NCBI GenBank assembly: GCA_020247545.1
Contig: JADCIX010000067.1
Coordinates: 1 to 48,188, forward strand
Length of the DNA: 48,188 nt
Direction: 5' to 3'
Origin: Rhodocyclaceae bacterium
GTDB taxonomy: Bacteria > Pseudomonadota > Gammaproteobacteria > Burkholderiales > Usitatibacteraceae
A program made the position numbers and the translations under genes. Shown piece by piece: positions 40,018 to 48,188 of the stretch. The notes under the pieces were generated by a model. The model saw only the letters and a list, made by a program, of their open reading frames with translations, did not search any database and was not told where the DNA came from. The first letter of the stretch is position 1, and each line of letters starts with the position of its first letter.

Positions 40018-40305
40018 TCACTGCTTCTTCAGGCAATCCGATATAAATGCCTTGCGCTCGTCGCCTTTTTTTCCTTCTGCCTCCTTGTTGCAAGACTTCA
40101 TCTTGTCTTGCTGACGCGCTTGTTTGTCGGTGAGGCACTCTTTCATGAACGCCTTGCGCTCATCCCCTTTTTTGTCGCCTGCCTCTTTATTGCAGGTAGC
40201 CATTTTGTTCTGTTGGGTTGCGGCGGCTTTTTCCTCCGCCGATGCGGTCATTGCACTGATACAGAGTGGGATCGCAATTATCACTGCTGCAAATGCTGTC
40301 TTCAT
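40018..40305 (-). CDS. psiF: PsiF-repeat protein, exported
   Basis: From ATG 40305, preceded by GAGGAG, the protein has 95 residues; the frame is open to 40410 without resemblance to the family. A signal peptide ends near ASAEE (about residue 22). Two PsiF repeats follow: MATCNKEAGDKKGDERKAFM and MKSCNKEAEGKKGDERKAFI, each ending in CL. Every repeat has two Cys, suitable for disulfides in the periplasm. E. coli psiF is a phosphate-starvation-induced gene of unknown role; no Pho box was recognised here. The 188-base gap upstream to the molybdoenzyme gene shows nothing else. Confidence 0.92.
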   Translation of the reverse strand: MKTAFAAVIIAIPLCISAMTASAEEKAAATQQNKMATCNKEAGDKKGDERKAFMKECLTDKQARQQDKMKSCNKEAEGKKGDERKAFISDCLKKQ

Positions 40306-40498
40306 TTGATTCTCCTCGTTCGTTGGGGTGAGTGGCGCGGTATGAACCTTGGCGGCGGCGTGTTTGCTGCACTTGTCACCGCCTCGCGGATGTCCGCTGT
40401 TGAATACCATGGCAACTTGACCAACGCCGCAATCACAAGGTCGGTTGACTCGCTTTGGCTGGCTGGCGGTGGGCTCATCATTCGGCGATTAAAGCGGG

Positions 40499-42606
40499 TC
40501 ATACTGCCGAGATATCTACCGGCACTCCGTTGAGAACGGCATTTCCTGACACAGCATCCACTACCGTTTCGTCGGTGAGATCATTGACGCTAACGCCGGC
40601 ATGCATCGCCGCGACAGACTGCTTCACGCCGACCCGCTGCTGGCCAAACCCGTGCGGGATCGACACGACACCGGGCATCAGCTCGTCACTCGCGACGACA
40701 TCAATGGTAACCTTTCCAACGCGCGAGGTGACGGTGACCGTTTGCCCGTCAGAAAGTTTGCGGCTCGCCAGATCAGCCGGGTGCATCAGCAACTGGTGAC
40801 GCGCCTTTCCTTTGACTAATCGATGGCTGTTGTGCATCCATGAGTTATTGCTGCGAACGTGTCTTCGGCCGATGAGTTGAAGCGCCTCCGGGGTATTGCG
40901 TGCCGATTCAACGGCGGCTTCAACACGTGCGATGTCGGCAATCAACAGTGGCGGGGCGCACTGTATTTTCCCATCTGCGGTTTGCAGACGCGTGAAGAGT
41001 GACGGGGCGAGTGGACCCAGATCGATGCCGTGCGGCGCATTCATCATCTGCGCAAAAGTCACGCCCGGATAGTGGGCCGCTGCCGCAGTGACGACGTCTC
41101 TCACGCTGCGTGGTGCCCGATACTCGTGCTCCAGCAGCGCTGCCAGACGTGAACCAATGCCCGTAAAAATTTCCCAATCGTAGCGTTCGTATGCAGCACG
41201 TCGCCAAATCGCTTTGTTGAAACGCGTCACGTTGCGCACCGCAAAGGCGTTAAATACTGAGTCGTAGTGGTCGTGATTGAGAGCTGAGGTCGGCGGCAGG
41301 ATGACACTGGCATGGCGCGTCGTCTCGTTGATGTAGATATCGACTGAGACCATAAACGATAGCCCCGCAAGCGCACGATCGAGTTGATTCCCGTTCGGTG
41401 TCGACAACACCGGATTGCCCGCCGTTGTGAACAGTGCGCGCACCTGTCCCTCGCCCGGCGTGAGCATCTCCTCGGCAAGTGCCGCGACGGGAAGCTCGCC
41501 ATTGGTTTCTGGCAGCTTGCGTACTCGCGAATGCCAGCGGCCGTGCCCACCGGTTCGAGTGCCGGGCCCGGTGATCGGCAGCACTGGATTGGTAAGGAGT
41601 GCTCCGCCGATACGATCGAGATTGCCGGTAACGAGGTTGAGTAGGTAGATCAGCCATTGGTTCGTCGCACCAAAGGCCTGCGTGGTGGTGCCCATACGTC
41701 CATACGCAACGGCAGATTTAGCCTTTACAAACTCGCGCGCAATGGTCCGAGTGATGGCCGCTTCAATTCCGGTGAACGGCGCAACACGTTCCGGCGTGAG
41801 CGCCTTGATGGCGTCGAGCGCGTCATCGAGCCCGGTGAGTTTGTCGGCATCCGGAATGCGCAACAGGTTCTCTTCGCGCAGCGTGTTGATGAGCGCTGCG
41901 AGCAAGGCGGCGTCACTGCCGGGGCGAATGAAGTGGTGGGCTGATGCAACTTCCGCTGTTTCGGTGCGCCTTGGATCAACCACAACCACCCGGCCCCCCC
42001 GGGTCTGGATCGCTTTCAGTCGCTTGGCCACGTCGGGCACGGTCATCATGCTGCCATTGGAGGCGATAGGATTGCCGCCAAGAATCAGAAAGTAATCGGT
42101 GTGGTCGATGTCCGGAATGGGATCAGGAATTGATGGCCAAACATCCAGTACGACACCAGTTGCTGCGGCAATTGGTCGACCGACGACGCTGAGAATACGT
42201 TACGACTGCCGATCAATTTGGCGATCGGTGGAAAGTTGAGCAGGTGGCCAAAATTATGAACGTTGGGATTTCCCGCATACAGCGCAACCGCGTCGTTCCC
42301 ATGCTCGCGAATGATCCCGGCGAGTTGCGTTGCGACTAATTCAAATGCGTCGTCCCATTCGATAGGGCGCCATTCACTCCCGTTGCGTACTATCGGCGTA
42401 CGCAAACGTTCAGGGTCCTCGTGGATATCCTTCAACGCGACCGCCTTCGGGCAAATGTGGCCGCGTGAAAACGGATCGTTATCGTCGCCGCGGATGCTGG
42501 TGATGTTTTCTCCGTCGAGATTAAAGGTGAGGCCACAAATCGCCTCACAGAGATTACACGCCCGGTATTCGGTCCGAAACTGCTTGCTTGAGGCAACTTC
42601 GCTCAT
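40499..42606 (-). pseudogene. Bis-MGD molybdopterin oxidoreductase gene with one-base frameshift
   Basis: Two adjacent minus-strand frames (42606-42085 and downstream to 40499) form one protein of about 702 residues if one base is added near 42118-42121, where the strand reads ATCCCATTCCG. The repaired stretch reads GHQFLIP then IPDIDHTDYFLILGGNP, matching the family. The N-terminal [4Fe-4S] site has CNLCEAICGLTFN and later HICPKA. Downstream are VVVVDPRRTETAEVA, AYGRMGTTTQAFGATNQW, VLPPTSALNHDHYDS and the C-terminal MHPADLASRKLSDGQTVTV domain. Family members are cytoplasmic or exported oxidoreductases of varied substrate; no Tat signal is present here. The defect could be a sequencing error at a G run, or real inactivation. 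The downstream fragment alone would start at ATG 42049. Confidence 0.88.
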
Positions 42607-42632
42607 CTTGTCCCTCCGTTGGAGTCGTTCGG

Positions 42633-43574
42633 TTAGAACGAAACGCCGTAACGTCCGTCAGCAACTGTCAGTGTCGCGTCTGCGCCAAACGGAATGGTGA
42701 GTTTTCGCGCAACGTGCCCGAACGGGAAGTCTGTCAGCACCGGGCAGTCCACCATGTTGCGAAGGGTGGCGACAACGTGCTTCATCGTGTAGGGAAAGCG
42801 ATTCGCCTCCGCTTCGCAGTCGTTGAAGTCGCCGACAAGAATCGCGCGTTGCTTTTGCAAGATCCCCGCGTGGAACAACTGCCAGATCATTCGTTCGGCA
42901 GCATATGGCCGTTCACCGATCTCTTCGAGAAAAAATATGCCGCCTGATATATCGGGCATAAAGGGCGTACCGACCAGGTCGCTGACCAACGAGAGATTGG
43001 ACCCCCAGATCGGGCCGGTAAGTGTTTGTTGCGCGTAAGCGTGATTGGTTTCAACTGTCACCGAAAGCATTTCCCCGCGCAGCACCGGCCAGAAGTGTTT
43101 TTCCATAAAGGCGTGATCGTCGGCGATTTGGCCCTCATACAACTCGTCGCCGAAATCTGTTGCCACGCCCGGACCGGCCAACGTCACGTAGCTGCTCTTG
43201 GCAATCGCGGCCAGATTGATTGCTGTGAAGTCAGAGAAACCGCAAAGGACTTTGCCGGACTTTGCGACGGCCTCCCAATCAATGCGATGTACGATGCGCG
43301 AAATACCATACCCTCCGCGCGTCATCATCATTGCATCGACCTTCGGGTCGGCGAGCAGTTTATTGAAACTCGCCAAGCGTAGGTCGTCTGGTGCGGAGAA
43401 GTACTCGTATGCGCCCAGCGCATCATCTGCCAGCAGGCAACGATACCCAAGCGCCTCAATTCTTGAAACTCCGCGCTGCACGCGTTCTGCCACCGGCGCC
43501 CCGGCCGGCGAAAACACACCGATGATGGCGCCGCGCGGCAACGGCCGGGGTATTGCGTAACGTGAGGACTTCAT
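42633..43574 (-). CDS. ldcA: LD-carboxypeptidase (muramoyltetrapeptide carboxypeptidase)
   Basis: From ATG 43574 the protein has 313 residues; the frame is open to 43622. It matches peptidase family S66: IGVFSPAGAPVAERVQRGVS near the N-terminus, TRGGYGISRIVHRIDW, the nucleophile Ser in LCGFSDFTAINLA near residue 108, the Glu in IFFLEEIGERPYAAERM, and the His in FPFGHVARKLTIPFGAD. LdcA removes the terminal D-Ala from recycled murein tetrapeptides in the cytoplasm. No signal peptide is present. The gene lies 13 bases after maeB and 26 bases before the molybdoenzyme gene, all on the minus strand. Confidence 0.93.
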   Translation of the reverse strand: MKSSRYAIPRPLPRGAIIGVFSPAGAPVAERVQRGVSRIEALGYRCLLADDALGAYEYFSAPDDLRLASFNKLLADPKVDAMMMTRGGYGISRIVHRIDWEAVAKSGKVLCGFSDFTAINLAAIAKSSYVTLAGPGVATDFGDELYEGQIADDHAFMEKHFWPVLRGEMLSVTVETNHAYAQQTLTGPIWGSNLSLVSDLVGTPFMPDISGGIFFLEEIGERPYAAERMIWQLFHAGILQKQRAILVGDFNDCEAEANRFPYTMKHVVATLRNMVDCPVLTDFPFGHVARKLTIPFGADATLTVADGRYGVSF

Positions 43575-43587
43575 GTTGCTGGTGCGG

Positions 43588-45870
43588 TTACTTGCGCGTC
43601 GCCTGAGAATCCACCACGGCAAGCGCTGTCATGTTGATGATGCGACGAACGGTTGCGGTTGGAGTGACGATATGTGCCGGCTTGGCGGCGCCTAGCAGAA
43701 TTGGGCCGATTGTAATACCGCCACCAGCAGCCGTTTTGAGCAGATTAAAGGAGATGTTTGCGGCATCAAGTGTTGGCATGATCAGCAGGTTGGCCTCACC
43801 TTTGAGTCGCGAGTTGAGCATCGCGGCTTGGCGAACGTCCTCTGATAACGCCGCATCGCCATGCATTTCGCCTTCAACTTCCAGTTCCGGCGCTTGCGCC
43901 TGAATCAGCGCAAGTGCATTGCGCATTTTCACCGCAGTTGGTGCGTCAGAGGTGCCAAATGACGAGTGTGAGAGTAATGCAACCTTCGGCACAAGGCCGA
44001 AACGGCGAATTTCCTCGGCGGCCAAGATGGCCATTTCACAAATCTGTTCAGCTGTTGGGTTTTCATTGACGTAGGTGTCGCAGATAAACACAGTGCGTTT
44101 TGGCAGCATCAACAAATTCATCGCGTAGTAATGCTTCGCGCCTGCACGGCGGCCGATCACCTGGTCGATGTAATGCAGGTGCAAGGCGTGCGTGCCAAAC
44201 GTGCCGCAAATCATGCCATCCGCTTCGCCGCGATGCATCATCATCGCGCCAATCAGGGTCAATCGACGACGCATTTCTATCTTGGCGTATTGTTCAGAGA
44301 CACCGCGTCTTGCCGTGAGCGCGTAATACTGCTCCCAGTAGTCGCGATAACGCTGATCATACTCAGGATTAATGATCTCGAAATCGACAACCGGACGAAT
44401 TCTGAGGCCGAATTTTTCAATGCGTTTTTCCAGCACTTTCGGTCGACCGATCAGGATCGGTTTTGCGAGCCCGTCGTCCACCACCACCTGCACGGCGCGA
44501 AGCACGCGCTCTTCTTCACCCTCCGCGTAGACAATCCGTTTTGGATTCTGCTTGGCCTTGGCGAATACCGGCTTCATGATAAGCCCGGAGTGGTACACAA
44601 ACTGATCCAGACGCTGGTGGTATGCGTCCCAATCGGTGATCGGCGAAGTCGCAACCCCTGACTCCATCGCCGCCCTAGCGACGGCAGGCGCAACTTTGGA
44701 GATCAAACGCGGGTCGAACGGCCGCGGAATCAAGTAGTCCTTACCGAAGGAGACCGAAGATTCGCCATACGCCATCGCAACAATATCGGACTGCTCAGCT
44801 TGTGCGAGCTCTGCGATTGCCTGAACCGCCGCTAGTTTCATCGCTTCATTAATCGTCGTGGCACCGACATCAAGCGCGCCGCGGAAAATAAACGGGAAGC
44901 AGAGCACGTTGTTGACTTGGTTGGGATAGTCGGATCGTCCGGTGGCAATGACGGCGTCATCACGTACCGCGCGGATTTCCTCCGGCAGAATCTCGGGCGT
45001 CGGATTTGCCAGTGCCAAGATCAGCGGTTTTGCCGCCATACGTTTGACCATATCCTGCTTCAATACGCCGCCGGCAGAGAGTCCCAAGAACACGTCGGCG
45101 TTGTCAATGACCTCGCCGAGTTTGCGCGCATCGGTAACTTTTGCGTAGCGCTCCTTGTTTGGATCCATCTCTTCTTTGCGGCCCTGGTAAACGACCCCCG
45201 CAATGTCGGTCACCCAAATGTTCGACATCTTCATGCCGAGTGCTACCAACATGTCGAGACACGCCAACGCCGCCGCACCCGCGCCCGACGAGACGAGTTT
45301 GACTTTGGAAATATCTTTTCCCACGACTTTGAGCCCGTTATAAATAGCCGCGCCGACGATGATGGCTGTACCGTGTTGGTCGTCGTGGAACACAGGGATC
45401 TTCATTCGCTCGCGGAGCTTTTTCTCCACATAAAAGCACTCCGGTGCCTTGATGTCTTCCAAGTTGATCCCGCCGAAAGTGGGCTCAAGGGAGGCGATGA
45501 TATCGACCAACTTCTCCGGATCGAGCTCATTGACTTCGATGTCGAATACGTCAATGCCGGCAAACTTCTTGAACAGTACGGCTTTGCCTTCCATCACCGG
45601 CTTCGCGGCAAGCGGGCCAATGGCACCGAGGCCCAGAACGGCCGTCCCGTTGGTGATGACGGCAACCAAGTTGCCACGCGCGGTAAGATTGCGCGCTTCG
45701 CTCGGGTTTTGCGCAATTTCCTCGCATACCGCGGCCACGCCCGGTGTATATGCAAGGGCAAGATCGCGCTGCGTGGCAAGTGGTTTGGTCGCGGTGATCT
45801 CAATCTTGCCGGGACCCGGATACCGGTGATAGTCGAGGGCACCTTGCTTCAAGTCGTCACGCATTTTCAT
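43588..45870 (-). CDS. maeB: NADP-dependent malic enzyme, MaeB type with phosphotransacetylase-like domain
   Basis: The 760-residue protein joins a malic enzyme domain (about 1-430) to a phosphate acetyltransferase-like domain (about 435-755). The first part has [71 protein letters not shown] and [13 protein letters not shown]. The second includes [36 protein letters not shown] and [19 protein letters not shown]. It converts malate to pyruvate and CO2 with NADP; the second domain is regulatory in E. coli MaeB, responding to acetyl-CoA. AGGAG precedes the ATG at 45870. The length is typical. Confidence 0.96.
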   Translation of the reverse strand: MKMRDDLKQGALDYHRYPGPGKIEITATKPLATQRDLALAYTPGVAAVCEEIAQNPSEARNLTARGNLVAVITNGTAVLGLGAIGPLAAKPVMEGKAVLFKKFAGIDVFDIEVNELDPEKLVDIIASLEPTFGGINLEDIKAPECFYVEKKLRERMKIPVFHDDQHGTAIIVGAAIYNGLKVVGKDISKVKLVSSGAGAAALACLDMLVALGMKMSNIWVTDIAGVVYQGRKEEMDPNKERYAKVTDARKLGEVIDNADVFLGLSAGGVLKQDMVKRMAAKPLILALANPTPEILPEEIRAVRDDAVIATGRSDYPNQVNNVLCFPFIFRGALDVGATTINEAMKLAAVQAIAELAQAEQSDIVAMAYGESSVSFGKDYLIPRPFDPRLISKVAPAVARAAMESGVATSPITDWDAYHQRLDQFVYHSGLIMKPVFAKAKQNPKRIVYAEGEEERVLRAVQVVVDDGLAKPILIGRPKVLEKRIEKFGLRIRPVVDFEIINPEYDQRYRDYWEQYYALTARRGVSEQYAKIEMRRRLTLIGAMMMHRGEADGMICGTFGTHALHLHYIDQVIGRRAGAKHYYAMNLLMLPKRTVFICDTYVNENPTAEQICEMAILAAEEIRRFGLVPKVALLSHSSFGTSDAPTAVKMRNALALIQAQAPELEVEGEMHGDAALSEDVRQAAMLNSRLKGEANLLIMPTLDAANISFNLLKTAAGGGITIGPILLGAAKPAHIVTPTATVRRIINMTALAVVDSQATRK

Positions 45871-46094
45871 GTAGTTTCTCCTATGAGAAGTCTAACACGC
45901 CACCGGTTGTGAGGCCCCATCGGTTAGTCGACCGTTGGTACTGTGGTGTGATACTTCTGCTGTTACGGGTGCCGGAGCCTGCGAACCCAGCTAGAGTGCG
46001 TCATGTTTGCAGATGGGGAGGTCGTTATGCCGCTGCTTCGGCACACGCACACTCTGCCTGCGTTGATGTTCTTGTGATCGGAGAGATGAGCCAC

Positions 46095-48011
46095 ATGACC
46101 CACGCTGCAACTGACATCCCACCCGCCACGCCCACGAAGAATCAGTTTGCGCTGCTTGCAGAAAGACGGTTCGCGCCGTTTTTTTGGACGCAGTTTCTTG
46201 GCGCTGCCAACGACAACATCTTCAAGTTCGCGTTCACGGTGCTCGCAACCTATCACGCTGCGGAGTGGGGCGGGCTCGATCCGAAAGTTGCCGGGGCGCT
46301 GATTGGCGGGTTGTTCATACTGCCGTTTGTGCTATTTTCGGCGACGGCCGGTCAGCTTGCGGACAAGTACGATAAGGCTACGCTGACGAAGTTGGTCAAG
46401 AATATGGAGATTGCCTTCATGTTGTTGATCAGTGCTGGATTTGTCCTACACCTTTCCAGTCTTCTATTTCTTGGTGTGTTCTTAATGGGCTGCCACTCGA
46501 CGCTATTTGGCCCGGTCAAGTTCGCCTATCTGCCGCAACACCTCGCGGATTCGGAACTGACCGGGGGTAACGGCATGATCGAAATGGGCACCTTTACGGC
46601 GATCCTATTGGGCTCGATGATTGGCGGATTTCTGGTCAAGCTCGACGGTAACGGTGTTGTTTACGTTGCGGGAATCTCGCTGCTGCTTGCGGTGGCGGGG
46701 CGAATCACGGCGGGCATGGTGCCCGCGTCTCCGCCGCCTGCGCCCGAACTCAAAATCAATTGGAATCCGGCAAGTGAAACTTGGGCCAATCTAAAGATTG
46801 CTCATCGCAATCCTGCTGTCTTCAATTCGCTGATTGGGAACTCGTGGTTTTGGTTTATGGGGTCAATTTTTCTGACCTCGATGACCGGTTTTGCCAAAGA
46901 GGTACTCGGCGGTGACGAAATGGTCGTGCTTTTGCTCATGGGTCTGTTCACCGTTGGTATTGGCTTCGGCTGTGTGCTGTGTGAAAAGATGTCGGGGCAC
47001 AAGATCGAGATCGGACTGGTGCCGTTTGGCTCGATCGGCATGACTCTCTTTTCGGTCGACTTGTACTTCGCTTCGAGCGGGCTCTCGCCGAGCGGAGCGC
47101 TGGTGAGTGTTGGCGCGTTTGTGCAGAAGTGGGCGCACATCCGTGTCATGGCCGATCTGTTTCTGATGGCGATGTTTGCCGGTTTTTTTTCGGTGCCGCT
47201 ATACGCCATGATGCAAGCGAGGTCCGAACCTAATTACCGGGCGCGAATCGTTGCGGCAAACAATATTCTCAATGCGGTATTCATGGTTATCGCATCGGTA
47301 TTGGCCGCAGTGCTGCTCAAGGCGGGGTTGTCACTCCCCGAGTTATATCTTGTCGTTGGCGTGATGAATGCGGTCGTCGCGATCTACATCTTTAAGTTGA
47401 TTCCTGAGTTCCTCATGCGCTTTTTGGTGTGGATACTCATTCACACGTTCTATCGGGTGGATCAGCGCGGCCTGGAGAATATCCCAGACGACGGACCTTG
47501 CGTTCTAGTCTGTAACCATGTCAGTTTTGTTGATGCGCTCGTGATCGCCGGTTGCATCCGACGACCGGTCAGATTTGTGATGGACTATCGAATCTTTAAG
47601 GTACCGGTACTCAATTTTGTGTTCCGCACGGCCGGCACAATTCCCATTGCCCCGGCCAAAGAAGACCCGGCAATGCTCGAACGTGCCTATGAACGGATTG
47701 ACCAGTACCTGCAAGATGGCGAGGTTGTTTGTATTTTCCCCGAGGGACGAATCACGGATAACGGTGAAATCTATCCATTCAAGAAGGGTGTCATGCGGAT
47801 AATTGAGAAGAATCCCGTGCCGGTGATTCCGATGGCGCTGCGAGGATTGTGGGGAAGTTTCTTTTCACGCTGGGGTGGAGTGGCGATGCGGTATCCGCGT
47901 GGCATCTTCTCGCGTATCGCCCTTATTGCGGATCGACCGTGGGCACCGGATGTCGTTTCACCTGAACGGCTGCAGAACAAGGTGCTTGAACTGCGGGGAG
48001 ATTGGAAGTAG
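46095..48011 (+). CDS. Fusion of an MFS (LplT-like) transporter and a PlsC-type acyltransferase
   Basis: From ATG 46095, with GGAGAG nine bases upstream, the protein has 638 residues; ATG 46086 is an alternative and the frame is open to 45909. Residues 1-415 form an MFS domain with about twelve helices: FWTQFLGAANDNIFKFAFTV, LSATAGQLADKYDKATL-like loop, MGCHSTLFGPVKFAYLPQHL. The C-terminal domain (about 430-638) is an acyltransferase: the HX4D motif in VCNHVSFVDALVIAG and FPEGRITDNGEIYPFKKGV. Together these should flip and re-acylate lysophospholipids. Many relatives carry a third, AMP-ligase domain, which is absent here. The 224-base gap upstream separates it from the divergent maeB. Confidence 0.9.
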   Translation: MTHAATDIPPATPTKNQFALLAERRFAPFFWTQFLGAANDNIFKFAFTVLATYHAAEWGGLDPKVAGALIGGLFILPFVLFSATAGQLADKYDKATLTKLVKNMEIAFMLLISAGFVLHLSSLLFLGVFLMGCHSTLFGPVKFAYLPQHLADSELTGGNGMIEMGTFTAILLGSMIGGFLVKLDGNGVVYVAGISLLLAVAGRITAGMVPASPPPAPELKINWNPASETWANLKIAHRNPAVFNSLIGNSWFWFMGSIFLTSMTGFAKEVLGGDEMVVLLLMGLFTVGIGFGCVLCEKMSGHKIEIGLVPFGSIGMTLFSVDLYFASSGLSPSGALVSVGAFVQKWAHIRVMADLFLMAMFAGFFSVPLYAMMQARSEPNYRARIVAANNILNAVFMVIASVLAAVLLKAGLSLPELYLVVGVMNAVVAIYIFKLIPEFLMRFLVWILIHTFYRVDQRGLENIPDDGPCVLVCNHVSFVDALVIAGCIRRPVRFVMDYRIFKVPVLNFVFRTAGTIPIAPAKEDPAMLERAYERIDQYLQDGEVVCIFPEGRITDNGEIYPFKKGVMRIIEKNPVPVIPMALRGLWGSFFSRWGGVAMRYPRGIFSRIALIADRPWAPDVVSPERLQNKVLELRGDWK

Positions 48012-48031
48012 ATAATTGAAACTCGCCAATT

Positions 48032-48060
48032 GACGGACGTTTTCAGGCATAAACGTGAAT
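48032..48060. repeat. Dispersed palindromic intergenic repeat, copy D (partial)
   Basis: TTGACGGACGTTTTCAGGCA and following TAAACGTGAA match the left half of the repeat also found near 16055, 35335 and 39900; the right half is not recognisable. It lies 20 bases after the stop of the acyltransferase fusion gene. Confidence 0.55.
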
Positions 48061-48157
48061 TCAACAGCAAATGTCGACGACCTTTAGGGGGTTGATTTAG
48101 GGGGTAAGGTATCGAACGGCGGTACCCTTTTGTTTCTCAAGACGAAAGGACACTGCC

Positions 48158-48188
48158 ATGAAACGTTCGGACCTTACCCTAGACGAAA
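48158..48188 (+). CDS. Start of a gene cut by the window end
   Basis: ATG 48158 follows GAAAGGA at a spacing of nine bases, a good ribosome binding site. The visible ten codons read MKRSDLTLDE. The product cannot be identified from so little. The region before it has two copies of TTTAGGGGGT about 13 bases apart (48084-48107), which may be regulatory. Confidence 0.5.
   Translation, partial: MKRSDLTLDE

Noticed and set aside
42085-42606. Reading the 173-residue N-terminal fragment of the molybdoenzyme as an independent small iron-sulfur protein.
   Set aside because: Its last residues leave the family pattern exactly where the downstream frame resumes it, so it is one broken gene.
1-48188. 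CRISPR arrays, tRNA and rRNA genes, prophage genes.
   Set aside because: No regularly spaced direct repeats, no cloverleaf or rRNA sequence recognised, and no phage structural or integrase genes; the repeats found are dispersed palindromes, attC sites and one MITE-like element.

Overview
The window reads as chromosomal DNA of a Gram-negative proteobacterium, most likely a betaproteobacterium (Burkholderiales or a close relative). I infer this from gene content and order: ilvE next to a small CHCC zinc-finger gene and waaF; darP-mog beside pmbA; tsaB-rimI-udg; lemA with two TPM-domain genes; a 760-residue MaeB malic enzyme; and a transporter-acyltransferase fusion. The waaF gene implies an LPS-bearing outer membrane. 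No rRNA, tRNA or CRISPR array was seen.

Bases 1-2975 are the distal end of an integron cassette array. There are five attC-like sites, four complete cassettes and the tail of a fifth. Each cassette's first bases are the reverse complement of its own terminal R'' box (perfect in three cassettes, one mismatch in the fourth), which is the signature of cassettes inserted as circles. Products are two small membrane proteins, an AraC regulator plus a VOC protein in one cassette, and a 143-residue protein possibly of family DUF6196. The integrase gene is not in the window and should lie to the left. A 178-bp MITE-like element with 17-bp inverted termini and a 9-bp direct repeat sits at the end of the array.

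From 3.6 to 11.6 kb lie an ECF sigma factor operon with a candidate membrane anti-sigma factor and a DUF6249-like protein, an MFS exporter, a TPR protein, rlmM, an unusual lipoprotein with a methyltransferase fold, and a lipoprotein hydrolase. From 11.9 to 17.7 kb is a molybdenum hydroxylase locus: a [2Fe-2S] subunit, a Tat-exported molybdopterin subunit, an MFS transporter, XdhC and a MocA-like cytidylyltransferase. Bases 17.7-21 kb hold DUF1684, waaF, a zinc-finger gene and ilvE. Bases 21-28.5 kb hold a membrane adenylate cyclase followed by a patatin, an esterase, mog-darP, pmbA and a solitary TRAP binding protein.

Bases 28.5-35.3 kb hold an EnvZ/OmpR-like two-component pair facing a run of four exported proteins: an EF-hand protein, an alpha/beta hydrolase, DUF1800 and DUF1501. 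Then follow tsaB-rimI-udg, lemA and two TPM genes, psiF, a bis-MGD molybdoenzyme gene broken by a one-base frameshift, ldcA, maeB, and the LplT/PlsC-type fusion. A short dispersed palindromic repeat occurs in at least four intergenic positions. The best candidates for new biology are the cassette array with its MITE, the exported EF-hand/DUF1800/DUF1501 cluster, the lipoprotein methyltransferase, and the dispersed repeat family. I did not find a clear defence system or other complete novel system.
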